A stretch of 64,000 bases of DNA from NCBI GenBank assembly GCA_036365515.1, contig CM070875.1, forward strand, positions 4,499,001 to 4,563,000. Direction: 5' to 3'. The stretch is from Torymus aiolomorphi (Eukaryota > Arthropoda > Insecta > Hymenoptera > Torymidae). Positions within the stretch are counted from its first letter, which is position 1; each line of letters starts with the position of its first letter. A program made the translations under genes and the position numbers. Positions 11,501 to 23,400 of the stretch are shown in pieces. The notes under the pieces were generated by a model. It was not told where the DNA came from and did not search any database. It saw only the letters and a list, made by a program, of their open reading frames with translations.

Positions 11501-14500
11501 TATTTTGAGAAATTTTTTCACCACCTTTCCATAATATTTCATGAAATATTACACGTCTCTTTTCAGAGACGTTGTAAGAAAGATTTCATGAAAGCTCTAG
11601 AAAAGCTCGCAGTATTATTTCATGAAATATATTTTGATGGTCTACTTTTAACATTCATTGAAAAGTTTTTAAAATGTTTCGGTAAGGTTTCCTGAAATCT
11701 TTCTGAAAATATTTTTGAGAGGTTTCTGTAATATTGCTGCAAGGTTGTGGCAAGATTTTCATGAAATATTTCTTGAAAGGTTTCACCAAAACTTTTCATG
11801 CTATGTGAGATATTGCGTATCAGAAACGTTGCGAAAACTTTGCTAAAACGTTTTAAGCAATGATACAGAAAAAGTTTTTGAAATGTTTCCTTATAACCTT
11901 CGTGAAATATTTTTGAAAGGTTTCACAAATATTTTATATATTTTCAGTTTCATAAAAAAATCTTTCTAAGAAAGCTTTTGAAAACCTTTTCGTAATATTT
12001 CATGAAATGTTTCTTTAAGAATTTTTTTAAAAAAAATTTCGGGAAGGCTTTGGAAAACCTTGCAGTAACATTTCTTGAAATGCTTTTTCACGATGTCTAT
12101 TTCGTAACCAAAACGTTGCGTAAACTTTGCTAAAACGTTTCAGACAATGATACAGGAAATGTTTTTAAAATGTTTCCTTATAACCTTTCGTGAGATATTT
12201 TGGCAAGGTTTCACAAATATTTTATACATTTTCAGTATCATAAAAAAATATTTCCAGAAATATTTTTGAAAACTTTTCGTAATATTTCATGAAATGTTTC
12301 TTTACAGAATGTTTGCGAGATAACTTTCTGGAAAGCTTTGAAAAAATTTGCAGTAACGTTACTTAAATTGCTTTTTCACTGTGTCTAATCCGTACCAGAA
12401 ACGTTGCGAAAACTTTGCTAAAACGTTTTAGGCAATGATACAAAAAAGTTTTTGAAATGGTTCCTTATAACCTTTCGTGAAATATTTTTGAAAGGTTTCG
12501 GAAATATTTTATACATTTTCAGTTTCATAAAAAAATCTTTTCAAGAAATCTTTTTGAAACCTTTTCGTAATATTTCATGAAATGTTTCTTCAGAGAATGT
12601 TTGCGAGAAAAATTTCGGGAAGGCTTTGGAAAATCTTGCAGTAACATTTCTTGAAATGCTTTTTCACGGTGTCTATTCCGTATCAGAAACGTTGCGAAAA
12701 CTTTGCTAAAACGTTTTAGGCAATGATACAGAAAAAGTTTTTTAAATGTTTCCTTATAACCTTCGTGAAATATTTTTGAAAGGTTTCACAAATATTTTAT
12801 ACATTTTCAGTTTCATAAAAAAATATTTTCAAGAAATCTTTTTGAAACTTTTTCGTAATATTTCATGAAATGTTTCTTCAGAGAATGTTTGCGAGAAAAC
12901 TTTCTGGAAAGCTTTGAAAAACTTTGCAGTAACATTTTTTGAATTGCTTTTTCATGGTGTCTATTGCGTATCAGAAACGTTGCGATAACTTTGCTAAAAC
13001 GTTTTAGGCAATGATACAGAAAAAGTTTTTGAAATGTTTCCTTATAACCTTCGTGAAATATTTTTGAAAGGTTTCACAAATATTTTATACATTTTCAGTT
13101 TCATAAAAAAATCTTTCTAAGAAAGCCTTTGAAAACCTTTTCGTAATATTTCATGGAATGTTTCTTTAAGAATTTTTTCAAAAAAAATTTCGGGAAGGCT
13201 TTGGAAAACCTTGCAGTAACATTTCTTGAAATGCTTTTTCACGATGTCTATTTCGTAACCAAAACGTTGCGTAAACTTTGCTAAAACGTTTCAAACAATG
13301 ATACAGGAAATGTTTTTAAAATGTTTCCTTATAACCTTTCGTGAGATATTTTGGCAAGGTTTCACAAATATTTTATACATTTTCAGTATCATAAAAAAAT
13401 ATTTCCAGAAATATTTTTGAAAACTTTTCGTAATATTTCATGAAATGTTTCTTTACAGAATGTTTGCGAGATAACTTTCTGGAAAGCTTTGAAAAAATTT
13501 GCAGTAACGTTACTTAAATTGCTTTTTCACTGTGTCTAATCCGTACCAGAAACGTTGCGAAAACTTTGCTAAAACGTTTTAGGCAATGATACAGAAAAGT
13601 TTTTGAAATGGTTCCTTATAACCGTTCGTGAAATATTTTTGAAAGGTTTCGGAAATATTTTATACATTTTCAGTATCATAAAAAAATTTTTCTAAGAAAG
13701 GTTTTGATAACCTTTTTATAATATTTCATAAAATGTTTCTTTAGAGAAGTTTTTCAAAAAAATTTCGGGAAGGCTTTGGAAAACCTTGCAGTAACATTTC
13801 TTGAAATGCTTTTTCACAATGTCTATTTCGTAACCAAAACGTTGCGTAAACTTTGCTAAAATGTTTGAGACAATGATACAGGAAATGTTTTTAAAATGTT
13901 TCCTTATAACCTTTCGTGAAATATTTTGGCAAAGTTTCACAAATATTTTATACATTTTCAGTATCATAAAAAAATATTTCCAAGAAATCTTTTTGAAAAC
14001 TTTTCGTAATATTTCATGAAATGTTTCTTTACAGAATGTTTGCGAGGTAACTTTCTGGAAAGATTTGAAAAACTTTGCAGTAATATTTCTTGAATTGCTT
14101 TTTCACTGTGTCTAATCCGTACCAGAAACGTTGCGAAAACTTTGCTAAAACGTTTTAGGCAATGATACAGAAAAAGTTTTTGAAATGGTTCCTTATAACC
14201 TTTCGTGAAATATTTTTGAAAGGTTTCGGAAATATTTTATACATTTTCAGTTTCATAAAAAAATCTTTTCAAGAAATCTTTTTGACACCTTTTCGTAATA
14301 TTTCATGAAATGTTTCTTCAGAGAATGTTTGCGAGAAAACTTTCTGGAAAGCTTTGAAAAACTTTGCAGTAACATTTTTTGAATTGCTTTTCATGGTATC
14401 TATTGCGTATCAGAAACGTTGCGAAAACTTTGCCAAAACGTTTTAGGTAATGATACAGAAAAAGTTTTTGAAATGTTTCCTTATAACCTTTCGTGAAATA

Positions 14501-15080
14501 TTTTTGAAAGGTTTCGGAAATATTTTATACATTTTCAGTTTCATAAAAAAATATTTTCAAGAAATCTTTTTGAAACTTTTTCGTAATATTTCATGAAATG
14601 TTTCTTCAGAGAATGTTTGCGAGAAAACTTTCTGGAAAGCTTTGAAAAACTTTGCAGTAACATTTTTTGAATTGCTTTTTCATGGTGTCTATTGCGTATC
14701 AGAAACGTTGCGAAAACTTTGCCAAAACATTTTAGGCAATGATACAGAAAAAGTTTTTGTAATGTTTCCATATAACCTTTCGTGAAATATTTTTGAAAGG
14801 TTTCGGAAATATTTTATACATTTTCAGTTTCATAAAAAAATCTTTTCAAGAAATCTTTTTGAAACCTTTTCGTAATATTTCATGAAATGTTTCTTCAGAG
14901 AATGTTTGCGAGAAAACTTTCTCGAAAGCTTTGAAAAACCTTGCAGTAACATTTCTTGAAATGCTTTTTCACGGTGTCTATTCCGCATCAAAAATGTTGC
15001 GAAAACTTTGCTAAAACGTTTCAGACAATGATACAGGAAATGTTTTTGTAAGGTTTCCTTATAATCTTTCGTGAAATATT
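8531..15080. repeat. Element A right arm, ~290-bp satellite array
   Basis: Tandem units of about 288-292 bp. Recurrent landmarks: GATACAGGAAATG, CCTTATAAC, CATTTTCAGTTTCATAAA, ATTTCATGAAATGTTTC, CTTGCAGTAA and ACGTTGCGAAAACTTTGC. For example, GATACAGGAAATG recurs at about 8,819, 9,111 and 9,690. A higher-order period near 1.15 kb (four units) is visible: the segment from about 12,110 to 12,400 recurs nearly unchanged at about 13,255-13,555. Confidence 0.88.
11455..11812 (+). repeat. Internal copy of element A right-terminal module
   Basis: Closely matches about 15,080-15,441, including the end-like string ATTTCTTGAAAGGTTTCA and TTTTCATGCTATGTG, then loses the last GG and runs into more 290-bp units. 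It contains the hairpin CTCTTTTCAGAGACG. Confidence 0.85.
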
Positions 15081-17574
15081 TTTGCAAGGTTTTAATAATG
15101 TTTCTTGAATGGTTCTGTAGGAATAAAAGCATCTTTTTGAGAAATTTTTTCAACACCTTTCCATAATATTTCATGAAATATTACATGTTTCTTTTCAGAG
15201 ACGTTGTAAGAAAGATTTCATGAAAGCTTCAGTAAAGCTTGCAGTATTATTTCATGAAATGTATTTTGATGGTCAACTTTTAACATTAATTGAAAAGTTT
15301 CTAAAATGTTTCTGTAAGGTTTCTTGAAATCTTACTGAAAATATTTTTGAGAGGTTTCTGTAATATTGCAGCAAGGTTGTGGCAAGCTTTTCATGAAATA
15401 TTTCTTGAAAGGTTTCATCAAAACTTTTCATGCTATGTGGGTGTATATGAGAACTAAGTCTATTCATACTATATCGTTTAAACTTCTAATTCTCTTTACT
15501 GATCACTACCCTATATTTCTGAAATTAAGCAAATCACCGAAGCAACAGAAAAATACTACTAATTATAGTTATAATTATGATAAACTTTACAGCATAGCTA
15601 GCACGAAAAATTGGATTAATATAGAGACAATTAATGATCCTGATACAGCTACTAACCTACTGATATCTGAAATAAGAGACTGTTTAGAAAAATCTAGGAG
15701 TATAGTTAAAATAAAAAATAATAAAAGAAAGCCTAGAAAAGACTGGATTACTAAAGCACTCATGATCTCATGTCAAAAGAAAGAACAACTGTACATTAAG
15801 ATGTGCAAAGAACCAAGTAATAATAAAATAAAATTAGAATATAAGAACTATACTAAGTGTCTTGATAAGATCGTCAGAGAAGCAAAAATTAAACACGAAA
15901 GAAGATTATTTATGAATAATACTAATAATCCTAAGCAACTTTGGAAACAAATAAAAATAAAACTTGGAACAAATTCACAAAATGAAAACACAAAATAAGT
16001 AAAATAAAAGTAAATAATAATACTACGATAAAAGATCCAAAACAAATTGCTAATCATATGAACTCATACTTTTGTAATATTGGAAAAGATCTAAGTAATA
16101 AAATTACTAATACCAGGGGTAAAAGACTACATCTACCACCAATGAATAACAAATCTATCTTCATTAAACCAATTAATAATGCTGAGGTTTTAAGTATAAT
16201 CAAGAATATGAAAATGAAAAATGGTAGAGTTGATAACATTACAACAAAAGCCTTGAAAATATTATCAAACCTAATTATTAATTCATTAACACATATATTC
16301 AACCTCTGTTTTGAGAATTCAATATGGCCTGAAGCACTAAAAATGGCTGAGGTTGTACCAATTTACAAATTGGGTAATAGAATGAAAATATCTAATTATA
16401 GACCAATTTCCTTGATCTCTAATCTGGCAAAAGTACTTGAAAAAATTGTTTATATTAGACTACAGTCTTTTTTTGATAGACATAATCTACTAGCAAAAAA
16501 CCAATATGGATTTATAAAAGATAAAGGCACAAAAGATGCTTTGAGTTATATAACAAATCTATTATACAGTAAATTAGACCTAAGTAAACCAATTGCTATT
16601 ACATTTTTAGATTTAGCGAAAGCGTTTGACACTGTCAATCATTTAATTTTATTAGATAAATTATATAACTATGGTATAAGGGGCAAAGCGCATAAGCTTA
16701 TAAGCAGTTACTTATCTGATAAGAAATAAAAAGTTAGAATAGCAGGGATAGAAAGTACCTATGAAATAATAACTACCGGAGTACCACAAGGTACTATACT
16801 TGGACCACTCTTTTTTATAATCTATGTCAATGACTTACTAACCAATAGAACAAATAATGCCTTAGCGTATGCTGACGATACAGCAATTATCTCAACTGAT
16901 GACACTTGGGGAAAAGCAGAAGAAAAAATGAATGAGTACCTTGATGAAATAAGTTATTGGTTAGCATTAAATAAATTGTCCTTAAACGTAAAAAAAACGG
17001 TATTTATAACGTTGGCAATTACTGTGATAGTGTTCCTAAAAATATAAATATACATATACAGAGTGATAAAATAAGTAGAGTAGAATATTATAAATACCTG
17101 GGCGTTATTTTTGATTACAATCTAAGATGGGTGAAACATATTGAATATGTCATAAAGAAGACAAAATATTTAATTTATGTACTGTGTAAAATGTCTAGGT
17201 ATATGCAATCAGATGTATTAAAAGTAATATACTATGCATTTTTCCACAGCATAATTAGCTACGGAAATATTGCATGGGGAGGTTCTACTAAAACTGCCCT
17301 AAACCTGCTTCACAATACTCAGAATAGAATATTAAAAATTGTAAATAAAAATAGATTTGTACAGAATAATCCGCCAAATTTAACACAAATTTTTGCATAT
17401 CAATGTGTTTCATACCACTACGATGAACTTAAAGACAAATACTTGTCAGCAGTTAGTAGAACCAGAAATAAGATTATAAAGCCACCTAAGTGTTCAAAAG
17501 CTGTTAGTGAAAAAAACAATTACATCAGAGCGTTTCAAGTATTTAACTGTTTGCCAAAAAGTCATCCAAATCTA

Positions 17575-17983
<409 letters not shown>

Positions 17984-18189
17984 TATATCTGTTTATTTTC
18001 TTTGGAAATATCTTAGTCTTTAGGTTAGTTTAAGTTAGTTTGTAAGTGTACCAGACCTATGTACAATGTACAGGTATCTGTGAATATCTCTATAGGATGT
18101 TTTTGCTGCTCCAGACGTATGATGTACGTTTGGGAGTCAGCAAAAAATATGTATTACTATTGTATTACTCTGGCTAAATAAATAAAAGG
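17984..18189 (+). other. LINE 3' UTR and tail
   Basis: Non-coding sequence ending GGCTAAATAAATAAA at about 18,172-18,187, a short A/T-rich tail as expected for CR1/Jockey-like LINEs. GTTAGTTT occurs twice at 18,024-18,041. Confidence 0.6.
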
Positions 18190-18263
18190 TTCCTCTAGGA
18201 GGAAGCAATAAATGCAAATTTTATTGTATTTTATTTTATTTTTTGCTTCCTCCTAGAGGAAGC
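18190..18263. repeat. Short inverted repeat at LINE/foldback border
   Basis: TTCCTCTAGGAGGAAGC (from 18,190) and its complement GCTTCCTCCTAGAGGAAGC (to 18,263) flank a TTTTATT-rich spacer. It lies between the LINE tail and the inner end of the right foldback arm. Confidence 0.75.
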
Positions 18264-18351
18264 TTTGTAATAGTAAAATTATAAGTTTCGTTTAATCTCT
18301 CTAAAAACATGATTAGAGATGTTAGAAGTTTGAATCACATGATTTTAGAAA

Positions 18352-18390
<39 letters not shown>

Positions 18391-20345
18391 TGTGTGTGTG
18401 TGGGTGGGTGTGTGCGCGCGCGCGTGCGTATACCGCTTTATCTCCGGATCTACGCGGTTGATTTTAACCGGGTGGATCTTATTTTTCTGTTTTTTTATTC
18501 CAAATTCGGGGAGAAAATAATTTTTTATGATTCATTTATGCGTTTTTGTTTTATGTTGAATTTTTGATTTTTGAAAAATTTACTTTTGAATTTTTTTAAT
18601 GATCGGATTAAAATTTTTTAATCAAATGGGTAGCATTCGAAAGAACATAAAAAAACCTATATTTAAAAAAAAATAATTTCTCCAGCTATCACGGTTCTTT
18701 TGTTATTCAGAAAAATGTGTTTTTTTTTTAGAAACCTTATAACTTCCAAACTAAACGGTCAATTTTTTCGAGAAAAACGTGAAAATGCAGAATATAGATA
18801 GCTATAATCTGTGAAAATTTGAATTCATTCTGTTAGTTAATTTTTGAGAAAAAAATTGAAAAATGAAATAAATGAGTTTTGTATGTCCAACGATTACGGG
18901 AGTAAAATTGACTTAATCGCTTCAAAATTCCTTGTAGAGGCATATTTTGGATAGTTCTCGGTCGAGTTCGTTGGGCAAAATAATTGGTCTGTAAATTTCA
19001 GAGATATTTGAGGTTAAAACTTTTTTAACCTTTTTTTCAAATCGTAATTTCTCGAGGACGGCTCTATGTATCTGAATTGGATGGGAAACATTCGAAAGAG
19101 AATTAAAATACCTATATTTTCCGAAAAAAATAATTTTTCTAGTTATCACAGTCCTCTTGTTATTAACAAAAATGTAAAAATTGAAGAATGATAAAAATGA
19201 GTTTTGTATGTCTAACGATTACTGGAGTAAAATTTACTTAATTGCTTCAAAATTCCTTGTAGAGGTAGATTTTGGATAGTTTTCGGCCAAGTTCTTTGGG
19301 CAAAATGATTGGTCCATAAATTTCAGAGATATTTGAGGTTAAGATGAAAAAAAATTTTTTTTTCGTAATTTCTCGAGAACGGCTTGATGAATCAGCTACA
19401 GATTTATAGACAATTTTGTGTGTGATATAGATATTATGTATGTGAATTTTTATCAAGATCGTACGATTACTTTTTGAGATATTTGATATTCAAAATTTTC
19501 GTATTTTACAAAGTTATTTTCGTTGTTGCATGATAACTAGAGAAAAATGGTTATAATTTCTTTGAAATTTGGTGGAGATGCAGAGTTTGTATGTTATTTA
19601 TTATGTGTTCTCTTAAGGTAAAAAATTCGTTTATGAATTTCAGAGATATTTGAGGTTAAAACCGTTTTAGCCCTCTTTTCAAATCGTAATTTTTCAGGAA
19701 CGGCTTTACGTATACTAGAAAATGGAACTGACGCGTGCTACGCGTGCGTGTTGCTTACTTGCTTTTGTTTTTTATTGAGGTTAATTTACAGCGCGCTTCA
19801 TCGATATATGCATGAAATTAGATAGGTATGCTGACGAATTAGAGACCGAAAAATACGTTTAACAATACTTTTGGTTGCACTTCGATATTAATCGTGTTCT
19901 CTTTTTTATAAATAGAAACATGAAATTTATAGACAATTTTGTGTGTGGTATAGGCAATATATTTGTCAAATTTCATCAAGAAACATTATCTATTATACAG
20001 AATATTGAAGTACAATAATTTGGAGGTAACAGAAATGTAGAAAAGGGGTTCTTATAGATGGTGCAGTGCATGTATGTTAGTTGCGCTCCAGGTAGGTAGG
20101 TTATTTTGTATTATTAATATTTTAACATAGTACTTTTATGTTGACATATTATTAGTGGCAGCTTATAAAGGATTTCAAGAATAAGAAATAATGTGTAATT
20201 TTTGTAAATACTAATGAAGTTGTAAATTATTGAAAAAACATGTAGAACGAACATACATATTTTATATTTGAACTACGTACTATACATATAGGAGTGATAA
20301 ATTCATTTGGAGGAAGCTACGTGCCAATATATTGGCAGCGGTTTT
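18262..20345 (-). repeat. Right arm of the 16-kb foldback, with internal ~320-bp degenerate repeats
   Basis: Reverse complement of the left arm from 4,329 to 5,441, plus about 940 bp absent there. The extra part and its surroundings hold three degenerate copies of a block with ATTTCAGAGATATTTGAGGTTAA and TTTCTCGAGAACGGCT-like sequence (near 18,985, 19,310 and 19,630). (TG)n at 18,353-18,415 matches (CA)n of the left arm. It ends about 75 bp beyond the GMP reductase stop codon. Confidence 0.83.
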
Positions 20346-20418
20346 TTCTCATTCTATGGGCAAAACTACAGTATCCGACACACACTTTCGGTTGTCGTTT
20401 TCCTCGTCATGTAACATT

Positions 20419-23400
20419 TTACATGGGCGGACCGTAGATGTTGTTCAGCTGCTGAGAGCAACGTATGAAGGTGGTGCACTTGGGCAACTCCTGTATCCGG
20501 GACGCCCCGACGAAGATACTCGCCGAACGCAGACCCCCAAGTATATCCAATATCGTTGTTTCTACGCTGCCTCGGCACGGCACTTCGACTACCTTTCCTT
20601 CCGTCGTCCTTAAAATGTATAGATGATTGTTTAGAGATATTGTTAACTTCGAAGTGATCGAGTATTAAATGAACGTTTTAAATTTACTTATTAGAGATTT
20701 TTTAGAAAACGAATAAATATTGTACGTACAAAGTTGTAAGTAGATAGTAGCAAAACTGTTGCTTAAACCGCCAGTTAAAATCGAAAAATGTGTAGTTTTT
20801 TGTAAAAAAAAAATATTGAAAATTTTATTTTCCATTTAAAACAATGTTGATATAATTAGGAAATTTGTTGTTATCTTTTGAAAAAAATATTTCTGAGTAT
20901 TGCATACTTAAAAAACCCTTTACGCTAGGAGTTGAAAACTGTCTTTTTTCGATCCACTTCAGTTCCTCTTCCCTTAACTGGATTTTCGATGATAATAAAT
21001 ACGGTAAAAACGTTTAAGCAAGTGTGTTTTCAAAAAAAAAAGAGTATCATCAGAAAATCAGTTCCACGCATTCATAAATACGATGTCCTATGTTACTATC
21101 ACCCACAATGTGTTAAGCACAATAAACTTCAAGTTTATACTGTATTGTACTGTAAACAATCACATGTTGCTTCGTATGTACTAATTATTTCATAATATAA
21201 GCCTGGATAGGTCGTAGACAAATGTTTAAGGAGTAAAATGAGACGTTAAACATTAAAATCGAATGAAAAATAAAAAGTTGGCAAATAGCGAAAGTAACTT
21301 TTTTACTTATTGAAAAATATCTACGTGTTCTGTTATCAATTTTTTATCACAATAGTTTTTTTCTTTTCAGAAAGTGTTTGCCTTTCATATCCGTGTGCAC
21401 TTACATTATTATATTTTAATTATTTATGACATCAAAATTAAATAGTGAACCCGTTTTAAAATCAAGATAATTCTCTTAAAAAGAAAGATATACTTGTAAT
21501 TGGCAACGCCACCGGCGTATTTCTTCAGCGAAGTGATGGAAAGGATCCCATAGAAACTTTTGTATTTCTTGCCATTCTTCTCAATGGTCTCACCGCCGCA
21601 CTCGTCGTGACCGGCGAACATTCCGCCGACCATGACGAAATCGGCGCCAGCGCTCAAGGCCTTGGCTATGTCGCCCGGGCAAGTGCAACCACCATCCTAT
21701 AATAAAATATCGTATCCATTGAATTAAAATGTCACGATGAGCGCTCATCGGAAGTATTCAATTTTATCGAAAGTAATTGACAGCTTTAAAGATTCATTAT
21801 TGGTAATTTAATGTTCGATTGAAACATCAATTCTTAAAATTGTCAAGGATTATAAATAATTTTCGTGCTCGAAAATTTTTCGACTAATAGTTGGTTTGGG
21901 GTATTGAAGTAGATCTGCATATCTATGGACTTACAGAGATAATATGAGCGTTGAGGCTATGAGCAGCATCTGCACACTCAATTACTGCACTTAATTGAGG
22001 ATAACCCACGCCAGTCTTCAAACGCGTCGTACAAACCGATCCTGCTCCAAGTCCTATTTTGACTATATCAGCACCAGAAAGGATCAATTCCTCCACCATC
22101 TCCCTAGTAGTTACGTTCCCTGCCTACAAAAAAAAATAAATTATTCTTCTATAACTAACATTTTTCCCCAATTCAATTCAAACATCAAAACGTGCAAATC
22201 AATAAAACTGATTGGTCAACATTCCAAATGTTAAAAATCCGCTACTATATCGGCGGCTGAGAGGAATAACCCCCTAACTCGGCGTTGGCTTCAAAAACCA
22301 CCTAACTCGGCGTTTGTTTCAAGAACCCCCTAACTTGGCGTTTGTTTAAAAAACCACCTAACTCGGCGTTTATTTCAAAAAACCCCTCACTCAGGAGCAT
22401 TTTTTTGTCTTTAATTTTGTAGTGGCAGCTCTGCAGGATTTTAAAACACGATTTCTGCATAACAGGCGCGATTAAAAATTCTGAAAAAAATCTGTATGGA
22501 TAATTCAACATTACCTTTATTCTGCGCCTGTGCACGATAAAAATTTATTTCTTCAAATCAAAATATGTAATTAAAATATGTAATATAAAATTACACGGAT
22601 CATTCAGCAATTAAACTATAAGATTAAAGCCGATAATGTATTATAAGCATCGAATGCGTGGTCTAGGTCTTTGGGATGGACGATGATGCAGTCTAGGTGG
22701 TGCGCTCCGTAGTTTTTTGCGTTTAGATCTCAGGACGCATTTAATACGTGGTCCAGGTGTTCGAGGTAGACGATGACGATATCTAGGTGGTGTGCTCCGT
22801 ACTTTTTTCACTTTATGTGTTGTAACGCATCGAAAACGTGGTGGACGATGAAAACTACGGAGCGCATCACCTAAACACCGAGATCGGCTACCCCGACCAC
22901 CTAGACCGCGCATTCGATGCTTACAATAAATTATCGGCTTTAATCTTATAGTTTAACTGTTAAACGATCCGTGTAATGTTATCAATACTTATGAGAAATA
23001 ATTAAATATTTTATTTGAAGCAATAAATTTTTATCGTGCGCAGACGCAGAACAAAGGCAATGTTAAATTATCCATTCAGATTTTTTTCAGAATGTTTAAT
23101 CGCGCCTGTATGCAGAAATCGTGTTTTAAAATCCTGCAGAGCTGCCACTACAAAATTAAGGACAAAAAAAATTCTCCTGAGTTAGGGGGTTCTTGAAGCA
23201 AACGCCGAGTTAGGTGGTTGTAGAAACAAACGCCGAGTTAGGGGGTTTTTGAAGCAAACGCGGAGTTAGGTGGTTTTCAAAGCCAATGCCGAGTTAGGGG
23301 ATTGTTCCTCTCAGCCGCCGATATACAATAAAGTACCCGATATTTAAGAGACTTACGATAATCGTGTGCTTAGGAAACTCTGCGCGCACTTTCTTCACAT

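Larger units (their letters stand above)
6649..15441. mobile_element. Element A: 8.8-kb non-autonomous TIR element of satellite arms with tRNA-like core
   Basis: Starts CCCACATAGCACGAAA and ends TTTTCATGCTATGTGGG, inverted repeats of about 15 bp with one mismatch. A TG dinucleotide flanks both sides (6647-6648, 15442-15443). Removing the element and one TG restores an uninterrupted in-frame endonuclease reading across the LINE, so the borders are exact. Layout: left arm of ~150-bp repeats (6649-7640), non-repetitive core with a tRNA-like sequence (7641-8530), right arm of roughly 22 units of ~290 bp (8531-15080), and terminal module (about 15,080-15,441). It has no transposase or other coding sequence; the lysine/phenylalanine-rich open frames are repeat artefacts. 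The superfamily cannot be assigned. Confidence 0.88.

Noticed and set aside
13716..15467. Lys/Phe-rich open frames on the - strand in element A
   Set aside because: They repeat the ~290-bp satellite unit, share the same peptide pieces and show no domain.
20332..20613. 93-residue + strand open frame (and its copy at 48,630)
   Set aside because: Antisense to the last GMPR exon; the - strand reading gives the conserved [11 protein letters not shown]-terminus with matching splice phase.
22641..22913. Arg/Pro-rich 90-residue frame (copy at 50,941)
   Set aside because: Lies in the palindromic centre of an intron foldback element; no family resemblance.
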